Below are positions 48,772 to 55,470 of a DNA stretch of 55,470 nt, piece after piece. Position 1 is the first letter of the stretch, and the number at the start of each line of letters is the position of its first letter. A model generated the notes under the pieces. It saw only the letters and a list, made by a program, of their open reading frames with translations, had not been told where the DNA came from and did no database searches. The stretch is from positions 1 to 55,470 of the forward strand of contig JASEIO010000006.1 in the NCBI GenBank assembly GCA_030017475.1, written 5' to 3'. Position numbers and translations under genes: made by a program. Source of the DNA: a bacterium (GTDB taxonomy: Bacteria; UBA9089; JASEIO01).

Positions 48772-48809
48772 TTATTCACCTATCAAAATTCAGAAAAATA
48801 TAGGTAGAT

Positions 48810-48983
48810 CTATGGCTTTTCAACCACATCCGCGATACCCTTTATAAATATCTGTTTTATTATTGGACCTAAGAACACAAATACAACTACTACAATTACG
48901 GAAACTAAAGCAATCATCAACCCATACTCTACCATTCCCTGACCTTTCTCATCAAAGAGGAATTTTCGACCTAATCCTTTCAA
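48810..48983 (-). CDS. flp: Flp-type pilin
   Basis: The protein has 57 aa from a TTG at 48983 with GGAGGTGA about seven bases upstream. The sequence begins MKGLGRKFLFDEKG, then QGMVEYGLMIALVSVI, the Flp pilin motif (processing after Gly, Glu-Tyr at +5/+6) with the hydrophobic helix VVVVFVFLGPII. The mature pilin of about 43 residues is normal for the family. It is the first gene of the tad operon, just after a strong promoter, and was found by reading through the gap before cpaA. Confidence 0.9.
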   Translation of the reverse strand: MKGLGRKFLFDEKGQGMVEYGLMIALVSVIVVVVFVFLGPIIKQIFIKGIADVVEKP

Positions 48984-49032
48984 TCTCACTCACCTCCACA
49001 AAGATTAACATAGATTATCTTTTTCTAACTTT

Positions 49033-49061
49033 ATTGTACCACATTTTCATTTGTTTGTCAA
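49033..49061 (-). promoter_or_regulatory. Promoter of the tad operon
   Basis: On the minus strand: -35 TTGACA (49061-49056), 17-bp spacer, -10 TACAAT (49038-49033), about 50 bp before the flp start. Confidence 0.75.
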
Positions 49062-49160
49062 TTCAAATTCAGAATTACTATAACTCCGATATAAGATTAC
49101 CATGCTAATTATACAAACCCCGTCTCTTTTATCAGAGTTATAAGTTTTTTGAGAAAATTC

Positions 49161-49189
49161 TTGACATCTAAAACTTGTTTTACTAAAAT
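49161..49189 (+). promoter_or_regulatory. Strong promoter of the envelope cassette
   Basis: -35 TTGACA (49161-49166), 17-bp spacer, -10 TAAAAT (49184-49189). It faces away from the tad promoter. The first gene it can serve starts at 49552, which implies an untranslated leader of about 355 nt. Confidence 0.7.
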
Positions 49190-49195
49190 TAATTG

Positions 49196-49551
49196 CTAAT
49201 ATCGAAAATTTAGGGACGACATTTGCTTGTACTCCTTCGCGACTACCCGCAGAACAAGTACTGTATGAACCCCCGAGAAAATAGGTTGAATCATGATAGT
49301 ATAGCTCGGCGGAAGTTCCTAAGGAGTTAGAGACATTTACCTTGCTATGATTTTTTGGTCTTCCTGGTCAGTGGTTGCGGCAAAGGTTTTGAGATCCATA
49401 ATATGGGATCGCACTATGTGAATGCGTATTGTAACACATTATGGTGCTACCCATAAATTGTGGATACAATTGGAGGTGATGCCTATGTATTGAGGGTTTT
49501 TTGGGAGAGGCAATCTCTGAAAATCTGAATAAATAAGGAGGAGGACAATTG
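49196..49551 (+). other. Long untranslated leader of the envelope cassette
   Basis: No gene is supported. Possible pairings include CCGAG/CTCGG (about 49274 and 49309) and GATCC/GGATC (about 49391-49408). Near 49470 a strong SD (GGAGGTGAT) is followed by ATG TAT TGA, a two-codon frame. I recognise no known riboswitch class. The length argues for a regulatory or stabilising RNA, but this is inference. Confidence 0.4.
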
Positions 49552-49962
49552 ATGCGTTTAAAAAATTGGTACGGTGTATGTGCTATCATTTTAATAGTGG
49601 CAATGCTTGGAACACCAGTGCTATCTAGTCTTGTCATGGCCCAGGAGTCAGAAGCAATAATTGTTAAAGCAGCGCAGGATGGAGAAAGAGATGCAGAAGC
49701 TGAAGTTAACAAAGGCATTTGGTTTATTGCAGGGTGTCTTGGAGGGGTGCCGGGATTAATCGTTTCCTATGTATATACTCCCACTCCACCTTCCGCAAGA
49801 CTGATAGGTAAATCTCCCGAATATGTAGCCGCCTATTCGGATGCCTACATAAGGAAGGCCAAGAAGATCCAGACAGATATGGCACTAACAGGATGTGGTG
49901 TAGCAGCGGCTTCTTATGCGGCTTATTATCTGTTTCTTATAATGTTTGGATGTATTATTTAG
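49552..49962 (+). CDS. Small exported membrane protein, function unknown
   Basis: The protein has 136 aa, ATG with GGAGGAGG about ten bases upstream. Signal peptide (MRLKNWYGVCAIILIVAMLG...SSLVMA, likely cut before QESEA), an acidic stretch (AAQDGERDAEAEVNKG), a Gly-rich span (IWFIAGCLGGVPGLIVSYVY), a middle part with Ser-Ala-Arg and Tyr-Lys residues (GKSPEYVAAYSDAYIRKAKK), and a C-terminal Ala/Tyr-rich span (GCGVAAASYAAYYLFLIMF). The SPEYVxxYxxAYxxKAK pattern recalls small glycine-zipper lipoprotein-like envelope proteins, but I cannot name a family. It is the first gene of the cassette. Confidence 0.75.
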   Translation: MRLKNWYGVCAIILIVAMLGTPVLSSLVMAQESEAIIVKAAQDGERDAEAEVNKGIWFIAGCLGGVPGLIVSYVYTPTPPSARLIGKSPEYVAAYSDAYIRKAKKIQTDMALTGCGVAAASYAAYYLFLIMFGCII

Positions 49963-50001
49963 CTAAGTAGCGAGTAAAGCTCTACCCTGCTAGTAATAAT
50001 A

Positions 50002-50049
50002 AGGAAGAAGGAGAGAAATTTCGACGTAAAAAGGTGTCTCCTTCTTCCT
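50002..50049. repeat. Perfect 13-bp inverted repeat between cassette genes
   Basis: AGGAAGAAGGAGA (50002-50014) and TCTCCTTCTTCCT (50037-50049) pair fully across a 22-nt loop. There is no T-tract. It lies between the first and second genes of the cassette and could end or stabilise the upstream part of the transcript. Confidence 0.85.
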
Positions 50050-50077
50050 GAAAACTTGGAAAGGAGAACGGTAGATA

Positions 50078-50740
50078 ATGCTTACTGCTTTGGTAGTTGG
50101 ATTTGTGACCTTAACCGCCTTTACGGCAGACTTCGAAAGGCATGTTATAGAAGGAGATTTTCATGAGACGACAAGCGGCACAGTCTATTATCAGAACTCA
50201 TCGAAGGTGACTGTGGAGGTCAATGATCCAATAGAGCAAATGATGATTGTGGATGGAAAAGTGATGGATATATACTACCCTCAAGAGGGAAAGGTCTTTC
50301 GGATCAAGTCAAAGATGGGATCTCCTCCTCCATTGGTTCAAGGTATAATTACAGCCATCAAGGGAGGGGATGGATTGACTGAGATGGGATATACTCTGGC
50401 CGGAAACAAAAAGAAAGAGGATATTCTTTATACATACTGGGAACCCCCAAAAAAAATGAAAAAGTTTTTGGGCATAATTATCTTAGGAATGAAGAAAGGA
50501 AGGGTTGTCTATACGGAAGCCAGGACACCTGAAGGAGAAGTTGTTAGTAAGAGTTTTTATCAGGATTATATAAAATTTGGGAACATATGGCTTCCATCTG
50601 ACATCTATTCAGAATCCTACAGGGATTCCAATATCACCAAGGAGCATATAGTCTATAAAAATTTTACCCCCCATATCCCTAAAAGGGTGCTGAATTTTTC
50701 ACTTCCAACCTCTATTCATGTCAAGGAGATTAAGTGGTAG
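50078..50740 (+). CDS. LolA-like outer-membrane lipoprotein-sorting family protein
   Basis: The protein has 220 aa. A short hydrophobic N-terminus (MLTALVVGFVTLTAFT) precedes TADFERHVIEGDFHETTSGT, the beginning of a LolA/LolB-type half-barrel. QMMIVDGKVMDIYYPQEGKVF and VVYTEARTPEGEVVSKSFYQ, followed by IWLPSDIYSESYRD, fit the family in which a hydrophobic cavity holds lipid. The N-terminal segment lacks the usual positive residues, so a slightly different start is possible. AGGAG lies about 11 bases before the ATG. Its 3' end overlaps the YidD-domain gene by 7 bp. Confidence 0.68.
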   Translation: MLTALVVGFVTLTAFTADFERHVIEGDFHETTSGTVYYQNSSKVTVEVNDPIEQMMIVDGKVMDIYYPQEGKVFRIKSKMGSPPPLVQGIITAIKGGDGLTEMGYTLAGNKKKEDILYTYWEPPKKMKKFLGIIILGMKKGRVVYTEARTPEGEVVSKSFYQDYIKFGNIWLPSDIYSESYRDSNITKEHIVYKNFTPHIPKRVLNFSLPTSIHVKEIKW

Positions 50741-51156
50741 TCTCTAAAGTAATACCTCTTTCTTTGATTCTACTTGTTTTATCCTCTCCTCAAAGTTTTG
50801 GAGAGGAGTCTTTTGGCCTTCAATTCATTCTAACGTCCAACCCATTGCTTCAACAAGAAAAGAAGCCAGAGGTTACAAAAGAGGAGTCGGAACTCAAACT
50901 ATTCTTCCTCGGAGGCATTAGATTCTATCAACTCTTTATCTCACCCCAGGATGTGCCAAGTTGTGCATTTTCACCATCGTGTTCTCATTTTGGTCTTGAG
51001 GCGATCAAAAGATACAACATCCTGAAAGGCATTCTGTTAACCTCTGATCGACTTCAAAGATGCCATGCCTGGGCAGGAGAATATTATCCCTTAGATGAGA
51101 GAAGCAAGAAGGCCGTTGATCCTATAAATAATTATTCGTTTAAGGAGGATAAGTGA
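50734..51156 (+). CDS. YidD-domain protein with N-terminal signal peptide
   Basis: The protein has 140 aa from a GTG overlapping the previous stop. A signal peptide (MVVSKVIPLSLILLVLSSP...FG) and a variable linker precede a YidD domain: FFLGGIRFYQLFISPQ, SCAFSPSCSHFGLEAIKRY, ILKGILLTSDRLQRCHAW with three conserved Cys. Standard YidD is a 70-90 aa cytosolic protein near YidC that aids membrane-protein insertion; here an exported version sits among envelope genes. This points to a role outside the classic YidC context. Its stop overlaps the next GTG (GTGA). Confidence 0.85.
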   Translation: MVVSKVIPLSLILLVLSSPQSFGEESFGLQFILTSNPLLQQEKKPEVTKEESELKLFFLGGIRFYQLFISPQDVPSCAFSPSCSHFGLEAIKRYNILKGILLTSDRLQRCHAWAGEYYPLDERSKKAVDPINNYSFKEDK

Positions 51157-52010
51157 TTTATGCTCTTCTAATTGGGTGTGTGCTTTTCTTAAGTCAGGGA
51201 TTGCATGCGGAGGAGTATTATTCACCAGAGAATATCTTGAGGTTTGCTGAACATCTATATGATGAAGGAGATTACTTGAGGGCTGCCTCTGAATACCAGC
51301 GGTATCTATTCTTTTCTTCTGAGGATGTAGATCAGATCATCTATAAGATTGGTTTGTGTTATAGGTTGTGTGGAAGGCCACAAAAGGCAATCGATTGGTT
51401 TGAGAAGATTCTTAATGAACATCAGGAAAGTAATCTTCTGGGTTCTGCATATTACCAGATCGGATATGCCTATCTTTTGATGGGAGAATATGAAGAGTCA
51501 ATCTTAAAGATGAAAGAGGGTCTGGGGAGGGTTAAGAAAAAGGAAGAACAGGTAAGGTTTCAGCACCTGATAGGCTTAAACTATCTTAAAGAGAAACAAT
51601 GGGATAATGCCTATTCTCTGTTTGATTCTTTAAAAGAGCATGATGGTTTAAGAGAATCTTCGCTGAGATTGAAGAGATATGCAGAAGAAGGGGAAAATCT
51701 TTCCTATAAAAGCCCTCTCCTGGCGGGTTTGCTCTCTTCCCTTGTTCCAGGGGCAGGTAAGATATACTGTGGCCGAATCAAAGATGGGCTGTATTCCCTT
51801 TTCTTTATTGGAACAGCAGGATGGTTAGCCTATAATGGCTTTAAAGTGGATGGAGAAAATTCACTCAAAGGATGGTTATGGGGAATCGGTGGTGGAGTTC
51901 TCTATGCAGGAAATATCTATGGTTCCACTATTGCGGCCAAAGTCTGTAATCGAAATCTGGAGGATGAACTCTTTGCAAAGATTCAGATTGAGATTGATCT
52001 TTTTAAGTAG
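51153..52010 (+). CDS. Exported TPR protein with C-terminal membrane hairpin (paralogue 1)
   Basis: The protein has 285 aa from a GTG start with AAGGAGG five bases upstream. Signal peptide (MIYALLIGCVLFLSQGLHA). Residues 20-175 form TPR-like helices (ILRFAEHLYDEGDYLRAASE, IYKIGLCYRLCGRPQKAIDW, AYYQIGYAYLLMGEYEESIL). The C-terminal part starts at KSPLLAGLLSSLVPGAGKIY, then CGRIKDGLYSLFFIGTAGWL, a Pro-Gly-rich membrane hairpin. The next gene repeats this layout. It probably acts in the inner membrane or periplasm as a scaffold. Confidence 0.8.
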   Translation: MIYALLIGCVLFLSQGLHAEEYYSPENILRFAEHLYDEGDYLRAASEYQRYLFFSSEDVDQIIYKIGLCYRLCGRPQKAIDWFEKILNEHQESNLLGSAYYQIGYAYLLMGEYEESILKMKEGLGRVKKKEEQVRFQHLIGLNYLKEKQWDNAYSLFDSLKEHDGLRESSLRLKRYAEEGENLSYKSPLLAGLLSSLVPGAGKIYCGRIKDGLYSLFFIGTAGWLAYNGFKVDGENSLKGWLWGIGGGVLYAGNIYGSTIAAKVCNRNLEDELFAKIQIEIDLFK

Positions 52011-52821
52011 CATATTCCTTATGTTATCTTATAACGTTTCAGCAGCCGATCAGGCCTTAGATCTTGCTGAGAGGTTTTTTAGTCAGGAGAACTATGAAGA
52101 GGTCATTACAGAGTGCAAACGTTTTATCTTCTTTCACCCAGAGGATAAAGAGGGTATAAGTTATGCATTTTATAAGATTGGTTTAGCCTATGCCTTTTCT
52201 TCTAATTGGGACAAGGCAAAGAATGCCTTAAGAGAATCTATTGAGCTTACAGAAGATAGCCGGATTAAGGATGAAAGGAGCGTAGACTTAGGAATTGTAT
52301 TGATTGCCAACAAAAATTACAGTTTAGGCGAACTTGAATTACTCAAGGTATCTTGTTTTAGCGAAGATGAATCAATAAGAAAGAAGGCCATATATTTCCA
52401 GGGGATTGGCTTTCTCTATATGTTTAAATGGAAAGAGGCAAAAGAGACATTTATGAGCTGCTATCCTGGAGATGAAGCAGAGGAACTCAAGGATCAGTTG
52501 GAGAAGGCTCAACATCTTGCTTATAAGTCACCAAAAAAGGCGAAGATACTTTCTCTGTTCCTCCCGGGGAGCGGTCAGATTTATGCCGGCAACCTGAAGG
52601 ATGGTATCTGTGCGTTGCTTCTTAATGGACTGATTGGCGCCTTTATGGTAAGGGCAATTGGTGAAAAAGACTGGTGGGATGCAACATCCCTCTTCTTTCT
52701 GTTTCAAAGATACTATCGAGGAAACTTATACCATGCCCAGGAGCAAGCAGAACTGTATAACCAGGAATTGGATCGCAAACAGGCATGGAAGATCTTAAGA
52801 ACATTAAAGGAAATGGAGTAA
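51964..52821 (+). CDS. Exported TPR protein with C-terminal membrane hairpin (paralogue 2)
   Basis: The protein has about 285 aa. The start is uncertain: ATG at 51964 touches GGAGG, and a TTG at 51973 is better spaced (8 nt). Either gives a signal peptide (FRLRLIFLSSIFLMLSYNVSA). TPR-like helices run over residues 30-185 (ALDLAERFFSQENYEEVITE, AFYKIGLAYAFSSNWDKAKN), then KSPKKAKILSLFLPGSGQIY and AGNLKDGICALLLNGLIGAF mirror the first paralogue. It overlaps paralogue 1 by 47 bp, so the two are likely made together and may form a heteromer. Confidence 0.78.
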   Translation: MNSLQRFRLRLIFLSSIFLMLSYNVSAADQALDLAERFFSQENYEEVITECKRFIFFHPEDKEGISYAFYKIGLAYAFSSNWDKAKNALRESIELTEDSRIKDERSVDLGIVLIANKNYSLGELELLKVSCFSEDESIRKKAIYFQGIGFLYMFKWKEAKETFMSCYPGDEAEELKDQLEKAQHLAYKSPKKAKILSLFLPGSGQIYAGNLKDGICALLLNGLIGAFMVRAIGEKDWWDATSLFFLFQRYYRGNLYHAQEQAELYNQELDRKQAWKILRTLKEME

Positions 52822-52825
52822 GACG

Positions 52826-55470
52826 TTGATCGTAAAATCTTGTGGCTTAAATAGGTGTAATATTGTTGGCGGGCTAATCTTTTGTTTCCTGCTTGCCTTG
52901 TCAGTCTTGAGTTGGGCTGATTCAAACTGGAAGGCGAAAAAGACTGAGCATTTTACTGTTTTCTACAGAGAAGGTTATGAGCAGAACGCAGATGAACTCA
53001 TAGTAAATCTTGAGCACTACAGAGAGAAGGTTACTAAACTGACTGGAAATAGAGATGATACCCACAGCTTCTTTACCCTCTACGATACAGGCATACTTCC
53101 CAATGGATATTACGATCCTATCTTTGACCGAATAGGCATCTTTACCTACCCACCCCAGAAAAGGTTCATCTCATCGGTCGAGAATTGGTCTCGTATGGTA
53201 GGGGTACATGAATATACCCACAAGATGCATATTACAAACACAAGCGTAATCCCTAAGATGGCAACCACCTTCTTTGGCACGCCTTTCTATCCTAACCTCT
53301 GGACTCCGGGCTGGGTACTTGAAGGAATAGCTGTTTATTCTGAATCTTCCCTTTCTCCTTATGAAGGTAGACTGAACGATGGTTATTTCAGTTCTTATGT
53401 TAAAGCCAGGGCAAAAGAGGGGAGATTTCCCAGTCTTAATACTATGACCCATTCACCATTTGAATACCCTCCTTACGAAAATATTTATATCTATGGTGGC
53501 CGATTCCTTCAATATCTTGCCATAAGGTATGGAGAAGATAGGTTTTCTCGGTTTTTCTCTTATATAGGTGGCTCTATTTTCTCCTATCTTGGTCCTGTAT
53601 TTCCATATCTTGGTCTTGATGATGCCGCAAACTCGGTCTATGGTAGTTCAATAAAAAAACTCTTTTCCGAGTGGAGACGCTATGAAAAAGAAAACGCTAT
53701 GGAATGGAGAACAGAGGGTGAAAGGTTGACCAGGCATGGTTGGGAAATAGCCTATCCTATTCTCAACCAGGGAAAGCTTTATTATGTTCGGGAGTATGCC
53801 AGGAAGACAGGGGCATACACATACTTCAATTTTTGTGAGATTGTGGCCAGGAATTTGAGTTCAGGAGCAGAGAGAGTAATCGTCTCCCTGACCAGTAATA
53901 TTCATACACCCTTGCGAATTGAAGGTAAGAAGCTCTACTATGGTGTATTTGAGATAGAAAGAGGTTATAAGAGCAGCCCTTTTCTTGGCTTTGGGATAGT
54001 CTCTTCAATCTACGAAAAAGACCTTAAAACAGGCGGGAAAAGAGTACTTTTCAAAGATGAGGTTCGTTCCTTTTCTCCTATCTCTTCCGATGAGATACTC
54101 TATGCTAAAGATACAAAGAATGGATTTGGCTCATCTGTCTTCCTCTATTCAAAGAAGGAGAATAAGAAAAGACTATTGTTTACCACTTCCTATCTTATTT
54201 CAGAGATACTCCCTACCCGGGAAGGAATATTTGCAGTAGCCCGAAAGAACTGGGAGAATTGGGGTATATATAGGCTTGAAATCGAAGAAGGCATCCTAAC
54301 GCCAGTTATTGACACCCCTTTTAATGAGGCCAATATCTCTTTTGATGGGGATAAACTCTACTTTGTGGCCAATTATGAAAGGAATTATCGTATCTATGCT
54401 TATGACCTGAAGGAGAAAAGATTATTTCGCCTAACCGAGAATGGTTATGCCGACTACCCTATAGTTGATTCAAAGGGAAACAGACTCTACTTTGTCGGAC
54501 TTACCTCTGAGGGATTTGATATCTTCTGTAAGGGCCTGGATTTGAAGGGAGTTGCAATTCCTGAATATGAAAAGTCGAAAATACCCACTTTCTTTACTCT
54601 AAAGGCCCAGGAAGTAGGCTATGCAGAAAACCTCAAGACCCTCCTCCCAAAGGTTCATATCCCCTTTCCTGTGGGTATCTTCCTTATGGGAGGAGATGCA
54701 GTAGGGGAGAATCAATACATCCTTATGCCTTACCTTGATGTGAATTCTACCAAGGACCAGGATGTAAGACTTGGCTTAGTGGCAATCATGTCGTCCAACT
54801 TCTTTAAACCTTCTATTTTCTATCTTGGATTTGCAAATGATGAGTCGCTAAATATAGGATGGAAATATCCACTGCTTATGCGCCTTGCACCTGGATTATC
54901 CAATCTTACTGTATCATTAGAGGCCGGACGTCAAGATAAATTCAAGGAGAAATATATCACCCCTGGCATAGGCATTGGCCTTCGATTTCCACGGTGGGAT
55001 GCCAATTTGCTAACCAGATACTATGTAGGATCAGAGACTGCTGGATTAAGGATTAGTTCCTCTCTCAGAAGATATATCTCAAATAGCCACCTTAAGCTTT
55101 TAGCGGACTACGACTATCAGAAGAAGATAACACCTCGCACCTCCAACATAAGTGTCGATAATCTCCTAACCCTTGAATACTCTCTTCCCCTGTTTAAGAT
55201 AAGAAGAGGCTCGTGGAACCCAAATATCTACTTTGAGGATCTCTCTTGCCTCTTTTTTGCCGAAGGGTCTTTTGAAGATTCCCACTATGGTGTGGGTGTG
55301 GAATTAAAACAAGAGGTGAGCCTATTTCTTGGAAATATAAAATTTCCTATCCATTTAGGTTGTGGAATAAATAAAGATGGTAAAGGGACAGTTTATTGGG
55401 GGCTTGGAAGGAAGATTATGACTCTTTTTAAAGGCACAGCAGTTGTAGAAAAACACAGCAATTCTAAAGA
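52826..55470 (+). CDS. Gluzincin metalloprotease/beta-propeller/beta-barrel protein (3' end outside window)
   Basis: Open from a TTG at 52826 (GGAG seven bases upstream) to the window end, 881 codons without a stop. Signal peptide ending at SWA before DSNWKAKK. A metalloprotease-like domain with VHEYTHKMH (HExxH, His128/Glu129/His132) and downstream Glu166 in VLEGIAVYSES fits the gluzincin pattern. Residues of about 290-600 contain repeated strands such as FDGDKLYFVANYERNYRIYA and DSKGNRLYFVGLTSEGFDIF, as in TolB/PD40 propellers. From about 620 the sequence turns to amphipathic strands with aromatic residues (FKPSIFYLGFANDESLNIGW), a likely outer-membrane barrel. It is the last visible gene of the cassette. 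Confidence 0.85.
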   Translation, partial: MIVKSCGLNRCNIVGGLIFCFLLALSVLSWADSNWKAKKTEHFTVFYREGYEQNADELIVNLEHYREKVTKLTGNRDDTHSFFTLYDTGILPNGYYDPIFDRIGIFTYPPQKRFISSVENWSRMVGVHEYTHKMHITNTSVIPKMATTFFGTPFYPNLWTPGWVLEGIAVYSESSLSPYEGRLNDGYFSSYVKARAKEGRFPSLNTMTHSPFEYPPYENIYIYGGRFLQYLAIRYGEDRFSRFFSYIGGSIFSYLGPVFPYLGLDDAANSVYGSSIKKLFSEWRRYEKENAMEWRTEGERLTRHGWEIAYPILNQGKLYYVREYARKTGAYTYFNFCEIVARNLSSGAERVIVSLTSNIHTPLRIEGKKLYYGVFEIERGYKSSPFLGFGIVSSIYEKDLKTGGKRVLFKDEVRSFSPISSDEILYAKDTKNGFGSSVFLYSKKENKKRLLFTTSYLISEILPTREGIFAVARKNWENWGIYRLEIEEGILTPVIDTPFNEANISFDGDKLYFVANYERNYRIYAYDLKEKRLFRLTENGYADYPIVDSKGNRLYFVGLTSEGFDIFCKGLDLKGVAIPEYEKSKIPTFFTLKAQEVGYAENLKTLLPKVHIPFPVGIFLMGGDAVGENQYILMPYLDVNSTKDQDVRLGLVAIMSSNFFKPSIFYLGFANDESLNIGWKYPLLMRLAPGLSNLTVSLEAGRQDKFKEKYITPGIGIGLRFPRWDANLLTRYYVGSETAGLRISSSLRRYISNSHLKLLADYDYQKKITPRTSNISVDNLLTLEYSLPLFKIRRGSWNPNIYFEDLSCLFFAEGSFEDSHYGVGVELKQEVSLFLGNIKFPIHLGCGINKDGKGTVYWGLGRKIMTLFKGTAVVEKHSNSK

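Noticed and set aside
49368-49718. 116-codon minus-strand open frame over the leader of the envelope cassette
   Set aside because: It overlaps a convincing plus-strand gene with a signal peptide and good SD, and its own sequence looks random.

Overview
The window is an AT-rich chromosomal segment from an uncultivated-type, probably anaerobic, diderm bacterium. The outer-membrane features are a Wzi-type capsule barrel, a Tad secretin, a LolA-like protein and a propeller/barrel protease. I cannot assign a phylum from sequence alone. Non-ATG starts (GTG, TTG) are common, and most genes have a clear Shine-Dalgarno (SD) sequence.

Layout. (1) 1-1600: a decayed insertion-sequence remnant and non-coding DNA rich in short repeats and hairpins. 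(2) 1604-22863, + strand: a Wzx/Wzy-type surface-polysaccharide locus. It holds a flippase, three GT4 glycosyltransferases, a pyruvyltransferase, a polymerase, a TagA/WecG glycosyltransferase, nucleotide-sugar enzymes (galE, gmd, rmlA, rmlC, an extended SDR), a Wzi-like outer-membrane protein and a WecA/TagO-type initiating transferase. The left two thirds are a mosaic: a frameshifted AlkP-fold gene, a decayed glycoside hydrolase, an internally deleted IS630, a truncated galE copy, a truncated GT2, a second GT2 broken by a 7-bp tandem duplication, and a PIN-type toxin-antitoxin pair. Two sets of direct repeats (128 bp and about 455 bp) bracket cassettes of 3.4-3.9 kb. (3) 22909-28113: tRNA-Glu, a compact biotin operon (bioU-like, bioF, bioD) behind a BirA-like operator, priA with degenerate motor motifs, and tRNA-Ala. 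(4) 28202-38989, - strand: an amide-nitrogen gene series, in transcription order guaA, pyrG, nadE, an MvhD-like Fe-S protein, two FMN-type glutamate synthase subunits (one degenerate), a class II amidotransferase/GXGXG fusion, and hisF. (5) 39262-48983, - strand: a compact Tad (Flp) pilus operon from flp to tadC, followed by a 38-aa twin-arginine microprotein and a twin-arginine radical SAM protein. (6) 49161-55470, + strand: an envelope cassette behind a strong promoter and a leader of about 355 nt. It holds a small exported membrane protein, a LolA-like protein, a YidD-domain protein with a signal peptide, two tandem paralogous TPR/membrane proteins, and a gluzincin metalloprotease/beta-propeller/beta-barrel protein that runs off the window.

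Most notable: the bioU-bioF-bioD operon with a BirA-like dyad; a full-length PriA that has lost its Walker A, Walker B and arginine-finger motifs; a glutamate synthase without a local GltD but with a degenerate FMN-domain partner and an MvhD-like protein; the twin-arginine microprotein/radical SAM pair after the Tad genes; and the YidD-TPR-TPR-protease cassette, the best candidate here for an undescribed envelope system.
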